Position numbers and translations under genes: made by a program. This document shows, in pieces, positions 42,401 through 50,014 of a stretch of DNA of 64,000 bases; within the stretch, counting starts at the first letter, position 1; every line of letters begins with the position of its first letter. The stretch is from G963665925 sp963678925 (lineage in GTDB: Bacteria; Bacillota; Clostridia; Peptostreptococcales; Acidaminobacteraceae), in assembly GCA_963678925.1 (NCBI GenBank), contig OY787533.1:620001-684000 (forward strand), written 5' to 3'. Under the pieces are notes generated by a model. The model had not been told where the DNA came from and made no database searches. It was given only the letters and a program-made list of their open reading frames with translations.

Positions 42401-42511
42401 CCGTTCAATCAGTAGGTAGAAAAGAAGTGCATAAGCCTTTTTGAAGGACAGGGTGATTTCCTCCGTCCCATTTTCATAGATGCTTCCACAACCGAGTAAT
42501 TTTGCTTTCAT
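39488..42511 (-). CDS. Large SARP-type regulator (winged helix, BTAD, AAA ATPase, TPR)
   Basis: A 1007-residue cytoplasmic regulator. An OmpR-like winged helix (about 1-90) is followed by a BTAD/TPR region (about 95-235), an AAA-type ATPase with Walker A GGSGIGKS (272-279) and Walker B VVIVFEDIQWMD, and a long TPR-rich C-terminal half (YYIGEGYRFGGKFKEAMAEYNQAVELCKSYG and similar). Such proteins act as ligand- or ATP-controlled activators. The ATG at 42511 follows AGGGGG. It is directly upstream of the BCCT gene on the same strand, so it is the likely activator of the BCCT-lyase-hydroxylase operon. Confidence 0.88.
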   Translation of the reverse strand: MKAKLLGCGSIYENGTEEITLSFKKAYALLFYLLIERSATREHVVNLLWGELSDDSAKKNLRNAVYVIRKTFNDNIIMSPKRDILVVDIEQFDWVDVFSIDTFTADDILNLQDVEFLCGFNLKDAPYFDTWLTNQKYHYNEKLAKRVHALVEESLENQDSEKAEKLARVLLEFDEFDESAYRLLFKALELQGKYSSVASSYNTLCETLDEELMLKPDDETKRLFEEIMMVKSREEISQENLIYGRKEEINILKAGLYKHIKTQKSKSILLIGGSGIGKSTILQAFSDEIEDQHTVFFGKCYKAELEFPLSPWFALLDQIADQAGQLPENSRPKSLALIESITSNTDFMMTVNDEKKTVNSYRVEKAIFEVFDALLAHKRVVIVFEDIQWMDKLSLKLFIKLLERPVFIASSINTDYASADYIMEQLVGIAPLNKQIVKPFNKLETFEFVKMMNNSGAMSVDNLETLYEESQGNPLFITEMLNAYDWSKENGILPTRVIDVMNLRFDALERDEKKLLNIASNFYDHFNYEDLKSISGMDEFVILDSLGQLVRKQILKEVKRGSELLFSYSHHVFREHVYNSLPLSVRRVYHMKIGQQLEKTAGDTPSLNRIYRLLYNYSMAGNAVKELKYRIQFVSDYFDVAHEMFPVVGNHNHSDSEYATLVDISEIHNEIERIERLYQEVEADVERDADNLQMKFSYYKLVGRYSNIKGNYDKAYALICKMYALAEETCDSDALISALLLFAYYYINIRDLKALDETLNAAFVIAKDQERMGMQGVLLRLKGYSKILGGQFELGISTLKQAIKIFDGLSCTDQYTLNIVGAHYYIGEGYRFGGKFKEAMAEYNQAVELCKSYGYKDKLAFLYGSIGQVYYEVEDYAKAQQYLEKAKQLYEHVEGAWGKTMTLGYYSLVLLRKKRYKETLKLIHLLDESFARMNNPYHKALVYRIKGEICYFIKQNPLKNPLSEYIECNDSNYCMKAMDSFSKLNSVYDVEIMEKMTALCSKCMNPE

Positions 42512-42609
42512 GCCGCCCCCTGCTTTCAGACAGTTCATACCCTGCCTCATTTGCACGTTTATAGTATCAATATATTACCACGAATTTAGAAGATTTAGTA
42601 CTTGGTCTG

Positions 42610-42954
42610 CTACAGGTCATCACTGTCAAAATAGTCCATGAAAAGTTTCTGAATGGATAAATCCACTTCGCTGATAAAGGCTTCATACTTTTCCATCAGC
42701 ACCTCACCAGCCTGGGTCAGACTGCTCCCACCGCCAAATGCGCCCCCGGCAGCCCTGTGAAGGAGCTCTATCCCCATTGCCTCTTCGCAGCGCATGAGAA
42801 TCGCTGATGCTTTCGTATAGGATATTCCCATGGACTGGCATGCCTTGTTGAGAGAACCGCACACCTTGATATGCCGCAGGAGCTCATAGGGACCTTTGCC
42901 AAACATTTTTATATTATTCTCATGTTCAAGCCATATCTTATATTTGACTTTCAT
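42610..42954 (-). CDS. ModE N-terminal-type winged-helix regulator
   Basis: A 114-residue protein matching the DNA-binding domain of ModE (KIWLEHENNIKMFGKGPYELLRHIKVCGSLNKACQSMGISYTKAS, then the wing GGGSSLTQAGEVLMEKYEAF). The molybdate-binding TOBE/MOP domains of full ModE are absent, so molybdate sensing is not assured. GAGGTG precedes the ATG. It stands first in the minus-strand block leading to the molybdenum hydroxylase operon, a meaningful association for a ModE relative. Confidence 0.88.
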   Translation of the reverse strand: MKVKYKIWLEHENNIKMFGKGPYELLRHIKVCGSLNKACQSMGISYTKASAILMRCEEAMGIELLHRAAGGAFGGGSSLTQAGEVLMEKYEAFISEVDLSIQKLFMDYFDSDDL

Positions 42955-42997
42955 GATTGCACCTCATTTCTTTGACTTAATTTTACGCCAAAAAGTC

Positions 42998-43042
42998 AAA
43001 AAAGCGTCAAATTTCATTTGGTTTCCCGGTGAAATTTGACGC
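42998..43042 (-). terminator. Strong intrinsic terminator upstream of the ModE-like gene
   Basis: Minus strand: 13-bp perfect stem GCGTCAAATTTCA/TGAAATTTGACGC, 13-base loop, then six T. It probably ends transcription from the tRNA unit and insulates the downstream regulators; the short gap to the ModE-like gene must then hold that gene's promoter. Confidence 0.8.
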
Positions 43043-43144
43043 TGCGCTGCGCACTGATCTTGTTTTTGTTTGACTCCATTGACCGAGAGGGTGGTATTTC
43101 CCCTCTATGAGCGGTTTTAGATATCTAATTTAACCTCTAAAATG

Positions 43145-43182
43145 ACAAATCCCCGCCGGTGTATTCACCAACAGGGATTTGT
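43145..43182 (-). terminator. Hairpin downstream of tRNA-Arg
   Basis: ACAAATCCC/GGGATTTGT with an inner GGTG/CACC stem, seven bases beyond the tRNA-Arg CCA. Few T residues follow, so it may act as a processing or 3'-protecting structure. Confidence 0.5.
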
Positions 43183-43188
43183 AATAAA

Positions 43189-43265
43189 TGGTGCGCCGTA
43201 AGGGATTCGAACCCCTGACCTTCTGATTCGTAGTCAGACACTCTATCCAGCTGAGCTAACGGCGC
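43189..43265 (-). tRNA. tRNA-Arg (anticodon ACG), CCA encoded
   Basis: Cloverleaf read from the minus strand: acceptor GCGCCGT/ACGGCGC, D arm with AGCTCAGCTGGATAGAGT, anticodon stem CTGAC/... loop CTACGAA giving ACG, T arm with GGTTCGAATCC, and an encoded CCA. Its A34 is expected to be converted to inosine. Confidence 0.97.
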
Positions 43266-43356
43266 AAGATCTATTTTATTAAAGACTCGGACGGTCAAAT
43301 GGTATAAAACTCATCTGCCATACCAAATCTACTAGACGCTTTTTGAAAAATCAAAA

Positions 43357-43432
43357 TGGTGCCCAGAGGCGGAATCGAACCACCGACACGGGGATTTTCA
43401 GTCCCCTGCTCTACCGACTGAGCTATCTGGGC
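43357..43432 (-). tRNA. tRNA-Phe (anticodon GAA), CCA encoded
   Basis: Cloverleaf from the minus strand: acceptor GCCCAGA/TCTGGGC, D arm TAGCTCAGTCGGTAGAGC, anticodon stem GGGGA/TCCCC with loop CTGAAAA, T arm GGTTCGATTCC, and an encoded CCA. It is first in the two-tRNA unit with tRNA-Arg. Confidence 0.97.
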
Positions 43433-43469
43433 AAACAGCGTTTAGGCCCGTATTGACCGGACAAGAACT

Positions 43470-43498
43470 ATTATAAGCACTTAGCAAATCCAAGTCAA
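43470..43498 (-). promoter_or_regulatory. Promoter of the tRNA-Phe/tRNA-Arg unit
   Basis: Minus strand TTGACT, 17-base spacer, TATAAT, 37 bases before the tRNA-Phe 5' end. Confidence 0.85.
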
Positions 43499-43599
43499 CA
43501 CCTTTTTAGGGAAAAAGTTGAAGTCTGAATTTTCACGCTGAGGCCACCCCTTGCAATAAGCCGATTGTATTCAAATCGAAACATGGCATACGCCCTGGT

Positions 43600-44478
43600 T
43601 TACAGGGTCTCGTAAATGCTTTCCAGCTCTGCCTTGTCAAAATTATAATAGGTGTTGCAGAAATGACAGTGGAGCTCAGCCTGACCATCTTCCTCAATGA
43701 TTGATTTGAGTTCCTCTTTGCCGATGCTGATAAGCGCGCCTTCAATGCGTTCTCTTGAGCAGTCACATTTGTACTCAACATCTGAGACATCCGTAATGAC
43801 GGTTTCAAACTGATTCAGTGCCATTTCAACGATTTCTTCACCAGTCATGCCTTCCATGATCAGCTGGGATACCGGCAGAAGCACACGCACTGAAGTTTCG
43901 ATCTTATCCAGAACTTCATCAGAAGCATTCGGCAGAGGCTGAATGAAGATGCCACCTGCTGCTGCAACCTTGGCACCATCCTTATCGAACGAAACACCCA
44001 GAGAAATGACTGACGGCTGCTGCTCTGAAGTCATATAGTAGTATGCCAAGTCCTCGGCGATTTCACCACTGACAAGCTCAGCCTGTCCCACAAAGGGATC
44101 TTTCAGTCCAAGGTCTCTGATGACAGTAACATGACCACTTCCAAGCGAACCGCCTACATCAATTTTTCCATCTGCTCTAGCCGGCAGCACCGCATCCGGG
44201 TTGCTCGTATAAGCCTTGACGTTTCCATTGTTCCACGCAACTGCGAGGATATTCTGAACAATGCCATCCCCCTTGAAGCTCAAGGTCAGCTTGTCTGTAT
44301 CGTTTTTCATCATCTTGCCCATAATGGATGCCGCTGTAAGCACGCGTCCCAGACCCGCTGTCGCAAGTGGTGTCGCCTTATGTCGCAATCTTGCGTCTTC
44401 CACCATATCTGTTGTGATTGCTACATAAATACGCGTAGAATAATCTGATGTTACACCTGAATATATTTTGCCCTTCAT
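43600..44478 (-). CDS. hslO: Redox-regulated chaperone Hsp33
   Basis: A 292-residue holdase activated by oxidative unfolding. The zinc-binding cysteines are CDC at 238-240 and CHFC at 271-274, and the N-terminal domain has the family's TTDMVEDARLRHKATPLATAGLGRVLTAASIMG and GGSLGSGHVTVIRDLG segments. It protects proteins when the cell meets oxidants such as oxygen or hypochlorite. It overlaps the upstream methyltransferase gene by four bases. Confidence 0.97.
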   Translation of the reverse strand: MKGKIYSGVTSDYSTRIYVAITTDMVEDARLRHKATPLATAGLGRVLTAASIMGKMMKNDTDKLTLSFKGDGIVQNILAVAWNNGNVKAYTSNPDAVLPARADGKIDVGGSLGSGHVTVIRDLGLKDPFVGQAELVSGEIAEDLAYYYMTSEQQPSVISLGVSFDKDGAKVAAAGGIFIQPLPNASDEVLDKIETSVRVLLPVSQLIMEGMTGEEIVEMALNQFETVITDVSDVEYKCDCSRERIEGALISIGKEELKSIIEEDGQAELHCHFCNTYYNFDKAELESIYETL

Positions 44479-45239
44479 TCATTTCCTCCTGTTGAAGCTT
44501 TCTTTTTCAATATGAACAGAACCCGTTCGGAATCTGGCTTGGCTGTCTCATATGTGTCACCATCCACACAGTCGACCAGGCTAAACGCCTCAGGCAATGC
44601 CCCAGTGATTTCCTCTATGCTGTGGCCCTTGAGCAGATGTGATTCGAACTGACGTTCAAAGCTTTCATCGTCTTCCTTAAAGAAGAGGGTCATATCAAAC
44701 TTGAGCACATGGTCTTCTGGACTATAATCATTTTCCCATATGTAAGCCATATCCTCATGGGACTCCGCAAAGGTATTCTGTCCAAGCGTGTTTTCCATTT
44801 TGTACCTGGTACTCATATCAAAGACAAAGAGTCCACCCTCTTTGAGGACCTTGGCCGCACTGGCGAAAAATGCCTTGAGATCCTCAGGCGTCATCAGATA
44901 GTTCACACCGTCAAAATAACTGATGACTGCGTCGAACTTGTCCCGTATTAGAATACTGCGCATATCCATAAGAAGGTATCGGACCTTCAGGCTCTTGTCC
45001 AGCGCCGTTTCCTGGGCATGAACAAGCATGTCTTCAGAAAGGTCAATACCGGTTACCACATAGCCCTTCTCTGCCAGCCGGTTTGACATGGCGCCTGTAC
45101 CACAAGCGCAGTCGAGCACTCTTACAGGCTTTGCGCCTGCATCTGCGAATATTTTTTCAAGCCCTTCAACCCAAGCATCATATGGAACATGATCCATTAT
45201 ATGATCGTAAACATAGGCCAGACCGGAGTATTTGTCCAT
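44475..45239 (-). CDS. Class I SAM-dependent methyltransferase
   Basis: A 254-residue methyltransferase with motif I VLDCACGTGAM (about 41-51), the acidic ribose-binding motif VTGIDLSEDML, and DAVISYFDGVNYLM in the motif IV region. The N-terminus YSGLAYVYDHIMDHVPYDAWVEGL is typical of a clostridial family next to hslO. Acceptor substrate is unknown. The ATG at 45239 is used; a TTG two codons upstream is better spaced from AAGGA and could be the true start. Confidence 0.88.
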   Translation of the reverse strand: MDKYSGLAYVYDHIMDHVPYDAWVEGLEKIFADAGAKPVRVLDCACGTGAMSNRLAEKGYVVTGIDLSEDMLVHAQETALDKSLKVRYLLMDMRSILIRDKFDAVISYFDGVNYLMTPEDLKAFFASAAKVLKEGGLFVFDMSTRYKMENTLGQNTFAESHEDMAYIWENDYSPEDHVLKFDMTLFFKEDDESFERQFESHLLKGHSIEEITGALPEAFSLVDCVDGDTYETAKPDSERVLFILKKKASTGGNE

Positions 45240-45327
45240 CTTCAAAGCACTTCCTTATCAATCAGGGTCTCAAAAGCCCTCTTTAACACTTCTTTTTAAA
45301 ACAGATAAAGCTGTTTGTAAATATGAT

Positions 45328-46422
45328 CTATCCTGCATATGAAAGGTGCATATGCACATACCAGAGGTAGATTGCCGCAACACCCAGCCAAGGCACAAGC
45401 ATATGCTTTACTGAATAGGCCTTTGCGCTATCGTTCCATAGCTTTTCAGCCCCTACTGCATTTAAGCGTCTGAGCTCTTTGATGGTGTATGTGAACGTCT
45501 CCCGCAGTTCTGCCGGCGTCATATCCTCCCGCTTTACAGCAGTCACCGAACTATTATATTTGCTCACAACCAAATAATCAACACCCCGGAGTCTAAATTC
45601 GGAATTCTCTTCAAAGGTATTGGTATCTTTTCTGAGTATTTTAAGAAGCTTCAATATCACAACCCACAGGACTGCCGCCATGACCAGTAGGACTGCCAGA
45701 CTTCCCAGCAAAGCGCTGGAATCGTTTAGCTGAGCCGATGTCACTTCCATGGACTCCGCGTTTTCTGCCGTAACCGATCCCAGATATCCAGCAAGTACGG
45801 CAATGCCGTTATTGGCGGTATGGGCCAGAACGCCGGCAAATATCGAGTCCGTGAGCTGGACAATATAGCCGAACATGAGCCCCAGCACGATAGGGCCCAA
45901 CAAGTTTTGCATATTAAAATGAAACACACCAAATAAAACTGCTGAAATAATGACGCCCCATTTCCTGTTAATGCCCTTTTCAAATGCATTGAGCATCATG
46001 CCTCTGAAGAAAAACTCCTCGCAAATGCCTGCCGATATGGCAATCAGGAAAAAGTAGAGGCCCAGCTCGCCCGTTGTCGATGCGGTCGGTATGGGCGGAA
46101 CAATCACCTTGTTCTGCAAACTCAGCAAATAAATGGTCAAGGTGTTGGCAAAGGCCACCGTCGGAATCAGAGCAGCAGCAATCAGTACAATGATGACCGC
46201 CTGCTTCAATCTGATACCTCTCAGCCTCAAGGCCTTCTTCATATCGATTTTGCCACGGAGGCCGACAAACAGTACAGGCAAGAGTACAAACACGTACTCC
46301 GTTATAAATATGCCGCTTTCAAATGATCTTTCCTGAACATAGGCGCCCGCAGTCATAAGCACAAGTGCCATCACAAGGTATGTCGTGTTTGCTTCGAGTA
46401 TAGAATAACTGTCTTTTTTCAC
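45328..46422 (-). CDS. CPBP-family intramembrane glutamic protease
   Basis: A 364-residue membrane protein with about eight helices and the Abi/CAAX protease (Rce1-like) motifs: EEFFFRG (catalytic glutamate pair), FGVFHFN with the second-motif histidine, and a third conserved segment LAHTANNGIAVLAGYL. Members process prenylated proteins or act in bacteriocin self-immunity; the target here is unknown. A GTG at 46422 is chosen because GGAGGG stands six bases upstream; the longer TTG-initiated reading would include that ribosome site in its coding region. It follows the M20 gene by 34 bases. Confidence 0.85.
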   Translation of the reverse strand: MKKDSYSILEANTTYLVMALVLMTAGAYVQERSFESGIFITEYVFVLLPVLFVGLRGKIDMKKALRLRGIRLKQAVIIVLIAAALIPTVAFANTLTIYLLSLQNKVIVPPIPTASTTGELGLYFFLIAISAGICEEFFFRGMMLNAFEKGINRKWGVIISAVLFGVFHFNMQNLLGPIVLGLMFGYIVQLTDSIFAGVLAHTANNGIAVLAGYLGSVTAENAESMEVTSAQLNDSSALLGSLAVLLVMAAVLWVVILKLLKILRKDTNTFEENSEFRLRGVDYLVVSKYNSSVTAVKREDMTPAELRETFTYTIKELRRLNAVGAEKLWNDSAKAYSVKHMLVPWLGVAAIYLWYVHMHLSYAG

Positions 46423-46456
46423 AAGATCCCTCCACAAAAATGAAAGTCGCAAGGTC

Positions 46457-47620
46457 TTATTGTACCAAATACCCCTTTACAGTCAGCAGATTAACATATG
46501 CCTGAACGCCATTTAGAAGCGTTTCCTCATCAAAGTTAAAACGTGTGTTGTGGAGCGGGAATACAAAGCCTTTCTCTGTACTTCGGGTACCTACAAAGAA
46601 GAAAACACCCGGAACCGCTTTTTGGAAATAGGAGAAATCCTCCGCTATCATTTGCGGGTCGATGGTATCTGTAAAGGCACCATTTGCTTTCATAAAATCC
46701 TCTGTCAGCTTGATGTCATTTACAACCGGTGGATACATTTTTCTGAGGTCCCATTCAACAGAGCAGTCATAGGCAAGCTCAGTTGCACGGCAATGCTTTT
46801 TGATGGTTTCGAAAATCTCGTCGAACAGGGTTTCATTAAAGGCCCTTACGGTGCCTTCAAGTCGCGCTTTTCCCGCAATGATGTTTCTGCGCTCTCCGCC
46901 TTCCATCCTGCCGATTGTCAGTACCGCCGGTTCAATGGGACTGATTGTTCTGCTCACAATCGTCTGAAGTCTCGCAATCAGGTCTGCTGCAATGACAATG
47001 GCATCCACACCCTTATGCGGCAGTGCACCATGTCCGCTTTTACCTGTAATGTCAATATCAAATTCTCCAGTTTGCGCCATCATGGCCCCAGGACGTACAG
47101 CAAGTCTGCCCTCTTCAACCTCTGGATACAGATGCAGACCATAGATTTCATCGACACGGTACTTTTGCAGCACGCCATCTTCCACCATGACTGCCGCTCC
47201 GCCCGGTCCTTCCTCTGCCGGCTGGAAAATCAGCAGGATATTGGCCTTAAGCATGTCTTTGTTCTCAACAAGGTGTTTGGCAAAAACCAGAAGCGTCGCC
47301 ATATGTCCATCATGTCCGCAGCCGTGCATAAAGCCCTTGTTTTCCGACTGAAACTCAAGACCTGTCTCTTCAGTCATGCTCAACGCATCCATATCACTTC
47401 TGAAGGCAATCACAGGCAAGCTGTCATCTACTGCAAGATATCCAAGGACACCTGTTTGGGCAACACCTGTCTGGACCTGAATACCGTATGCTTTTAAAGT
47501 GTCTGCAATGTACTCGGCTGTTTTTTTCTCCTTGAAACCCGCTTCTGGTATTTTATGAAGTGCACGTCTATGTGCAGTAATCTCTTCTTTATATATTTGT
47601 ATCTTACTGTCTATTTTCAT
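46457..47620 (-). CDS. M20D-family amidohydrolase; candidate N-acetyldiaminopimelate deacetylase
   Basis: A 387-residue metallo-amidohydrolase of the M20D group (hippurate hydrolase, N-acetyl-amino acid and N-acetyl-diaminopimelate deacetylases). Motifs: RSDMDALSMTEETG, MHGCGHDGHMA, FQPAEEGPGGA, TGKSGHGALPHKGVDAI, and the C-terminal EDFSYF. The ATG at 47620 has GAGGAG seven bases upstream. It diverges from asd-dapA-dapB-dapH; the acetyl branch needs a deacetylase of this group that is not otherwise in the window, so it is a good but unproven candidate. Confidence 0.85.
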   Translation of the reverse strand: MKIDSKIQIYKEEITAHRRALHKIPEAGFKEKKTAEYIADTLKAYGIQVQTGVAQTGVLGYLAVDDSLPVIAFRSDMDALSMTEETGLEFQSENKGFMHGCGHDGHMATLLVFAKHLVENKDMLKANILLIFQPAEEGPGGAAVMVEDGVLQKYRVDEIYGLHLYPEVEEGRLAVRPGAMMAQTGEFDIDITGKSGHGALPHKGVDAIVIAADLIARLQTIVSRTISPIEPAVLTIGRMEGGERRNIIAGKARLEGTVRAFNETLFDEIFETIKKHCRATELAYDCSVEWDLRKMYPPVVNDIKLTEDFMKANGAFTDTIDPQMIAEDFSYFQKAVPGVFFFVGTRSTEKGFVFPLHNTRFNFDEETLLNGVQAYVNLLTVKGYLVQ

Positions 47621-47958
47621 AAATTGGCTCCTCTTCTGCTGATACAGGAAAATGGCTTGTTCATCACCTATTCCATGACTCTTGTTCCCAATATTATATA
47701 GCAATACGAAGCACCTATCAAACCGCCATTATCAGAATTCTGCCAAAGTTTTCAGGTTAGCGGTTGATATGTCAATTGATTGATGTTAATATATTAGATA
47801 ATTTAGGCGAAGGACACACCAGTCTGCAGTCTGAATCAACTTAATATTGATATGATGTCTTGCATTTGAGGGAATGTATCTTAATTCGGTTCTACATGTA
47901 TGTACCGAAAAAAGACATGTCGAGTGACAGTATACTATCGCTTTGGAGGTTCATTCTT
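47621..47958. other. Divergent intergenic region between the M20D gene and asd
   Basis: No gene and no recognisable lysine riboswitch are seen in these 338 bases. A small hairpin TTCGGT/ACCGAA (47885-47909) lies before asd. A TATACT (47933-47938) resembles a -10 box but has no good -35 partner, so promoter positions stay open. Confidence 0.5.
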
Positions 47959-48954
47959 ATGAAAAAAGTCAACGTTGCCATTGTTGGTGCAACTGGTAAG
48001 GTTGGTCGTACATTCTTGAAAGTTCTTGAAGAACGTGACTTTCCTTACGAAAATCTCTATTGCTTTTCCTCTGCAAAATCTGCTGGCCAAGTTGTAACAT
48101 GCAAGGGCCAGGAATATGTTGTAGAGGAACTGACAGAAAACTCGTTCGACCGTGACATCGATATCGCTTTATTCTCTGCTGGTGGTAGCGTTAGCGAAAA
48201 ATTCGCGCCTATCGCAGCTGAAAAAGGTGTTGTCGTGGTGGACAACAGCAGTACTTTCCGCATGGTTCCTGATATACCACTTGTGGTACCTGAGGTGAAT
48301 CCAGAGGAAATCTTTAATCACAAAGGCATTATTGCCAACCCGAACTGCTCTACTATTCAAGCAATGGTTGCGCTTAAACCGCTTCAAGACGCATTTGGTC
48401 TCAAGCGGGTAGTCTACTCTACATACCAGGCTGTTTCAGGTTCTGGTGTAAAAGGTGTGAGAGACCTTGAAGAGGGACTGAAGGGCAATCAGCTTATGGA
48501 AGCGTATCCGCATCCAATTTCAAAAAACTGTTTGCCTCATATCGACGTTTTCATGGATAACGGTTATACAAAAGAAGAAATGAAAATGATCAATGAGACA
48601 AAGAAGATTCTGAAGGACGACTCCATCAGAATTACAGCGACATGTGTTCGAGTGCCTATTTTCGACAGCCACAGCGAATCAATCAACGTGGAATTTGAAA
48701 AGCCATTCGAGCTCGAAGAGGTTTACAAACTGTTTGAAGAGATGCCTGGCCTTGTGGTTCAGGACGATCCTGCCAACAACGTCTACCCGCTTGCAGATAA
48801 TGCAGCTGGTCTTGACGAAGTTTTTGTAGGACGCATCCGTCGTGATGAGTCTGTTGATAACGGTCTTAACTTCTGGTGTGTTGCTGATAACATCCGTAAA
48901 GGTGCTGCTACAAACGCAGTGCAAATTGCAGAAGTCCTCGTTGAAAAAATGTAA
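47959..48954 (+). CDS. asd: Aspartate-semialdehyde dehydrogenase
   Basis: A 331-residue NADP-dependent enzyme (EC 1.2.1.11) that reduces aspartyl phosphate to the semialdehyde. The nucleotide motif VAIVGATGKVGRTFL is at the N-terminus and the catalytic Cys lies in NPNCSTIQ; SGGVxxxxxxxVSGSGVKGV-type loops are present as YQAVSGSGVKGVRDLEE. The ATG at 47959 has GGAGGT eight bases upstream; a 33-codon upstream extension is not conserved-looking. It opens asd-dapA-dapB-dapH. Confidence 0.96.
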   Translation: MKKVNVAIVGATGKVGRTFLKVLEERDFPYENLYCFSSAKSAGQVVTCKGQEYVVEELTENSFDRDIDIALFSAGGSVSEKFAPIAAEKGVVVVDNSSTFRMVPDIPLVVPEVNPEEIFNHKGIIANPNCSTIQAMVALKPLQDAFGLKRVVYSTYQAVSGSGVKGVRDLEEGLKGNQLMEAYPHPISKNCLPHIDVFMDNGYTKEEMKMINETKKILKDDSIRITATCVRVPIFDSHSESINVEFEKPFELEEVYKLFEEMPGLVVQDDPANNVYPLADNAAGLDEVFVGRIRRDESVDNGLNFWCVADNIRKGAATNAVQIAEVLVEKM

Positions 48955-49026
48955 TTTTTCAATTTGGGTGTGCTAAACTGATGTTATAAGGTTTTTTGAA
49001 TACATCAATTTTATTTATAATGGAGC

Positions 49027-49078
49027 AACTTGCATACCTGCTCTTTTGAGTGAGAAGAGCAGTATGCAAGTTTTCAAC
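49027..49078 (+). terminator. Long hairpin between asd and dapA (possible attenuator)
   Basis: AACTTGCATA and CTGCTCTT pair with AAGAGCAG and TATGCAAGTT across one bulged C, an 18-bp stem, followed by TTTCAACTTT. The T tract is broken, so termination is probably partial. Confidence 0.6.
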
Positions 49079-49120
49079 TTTAGCGTAAACAAAAGGCTAA
49101 TGGTATGAAAGGGTGGACAT

Positions 49121-50005
49121 ATGTCTATATTATTTAAAGGTTCAGGCGTTGCAGTCGTAACTCCGTTTACTGATGATAACCAGGTTAACTATGACAAGCT
49201 GGGAGAACTCCTGGATTGGCACATTGAAAATGGCACGGATGCAATCGTCATCGTCGGCACCACTGGTGAAGCACCGACACTTGAAGACGAGGAGCATCAG
49301 GAAGTCGTCAGATATACAGTTGAAAAAATTGCCGGAAGAGTTCCTGTCATTGCAGGTACGGGTTCAAACTCGACTTCCCACGCAATTATGATGAGCCAGC
49401 ATGCAGAATCTGTTGGCGCAGATGGCGTACTCCTTGTAACGCCATATTACAACAAATCAACACAGCATGGATTGATTGCACATTTTGAGGCAATTGCTGA
49501 CAGTATCAGCATTCCATGCGTTCTATACAATGTCCCTGGAAGAACAGGCATCAACATTGATGCTCCAACCGTAGCTGCCCTAGCTAAGCATCCAAACATT
49601 TGCGGTATTAAAGAAGCCAGCGGCAACATTTCGCTGGTAGCTGAAATTGCACGCGTCATTCCGGAAGACTTCGGTCTTTGGTCTGGAAATGATGACATGA
49701 TTGTTCCGCTTCTGTCCCTTGGAGGACATGGCGTTATTTCTGTTGTCGCCAACATTATGCCTAAGGAAACGCATGATATGGTCATGAACTACCTTGATGG
49801 CAATGTCAACGAGGCAAGAAGACTTCAGCTTGATATGAAACCGCTTATAGACGCTCTTTTCTGCGAGACGAATCCGGTACCGGTTAAAGAAGCAATGAAC
49901 ATCATAGGTAAGGAAGTCGGTGCACTGAGACTGCCGCTTGTTGGCATGCTCGAGCACAATAAGGCACGCCTTGTAAAAGAACTTAAAGCAATGAATCTTG
50001 TTTAG
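49121..50005 (+). CDS. dapA: 4-hydroxy-tetrahydrodipicolinate synthase
   Basis: A 294-residue TIM-barrel lyase (EC 4.3.3.7) condensing pyruvate with aspartate semialdehyde. The Schiff-base Lys164 sits in GIKEASG, the catalytic tyrosine in YNVPGRTG, and the GTTGEAPTL loop near residue 43 is intact. It commits carbon to lysine and diaminopimelate. It is followed after nine bases by dapB. Confidence 0.98.
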   Translation: MSILFKGSGVAVVTPFTDDNQVNYDKLGELLDWHIENGTDAIVIVGTTGEAPTLEDEEHQEVVRYTVEKIAGRVPVIAGTGSNSTSHAIMMSQHAESVGADGVLLVTPYYNKSTQHGLIAHFEAIADSISIPCVLYNVPGRTGINIDAPTVAALAKHPNICGIKEASGNISLVAEIARVIPEDFGLWSGNDDMIVPLLSLGGHGVISVVANIMPKETHDMVMNYLDGNVNEARRLQLDMKPLIDALFCETNPVPVKEAMNIIGKEVGALRLPLVGMLEHNKARLVKELKAMNLV

Positions 50006-50014
50006 GAGGACCGC

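Noticed and set aside
47705..47958. Possible lysine riboswitch before asd
   Set aside because: I could not find the conserved lysine-riboswitch core or a terminator in this leader.
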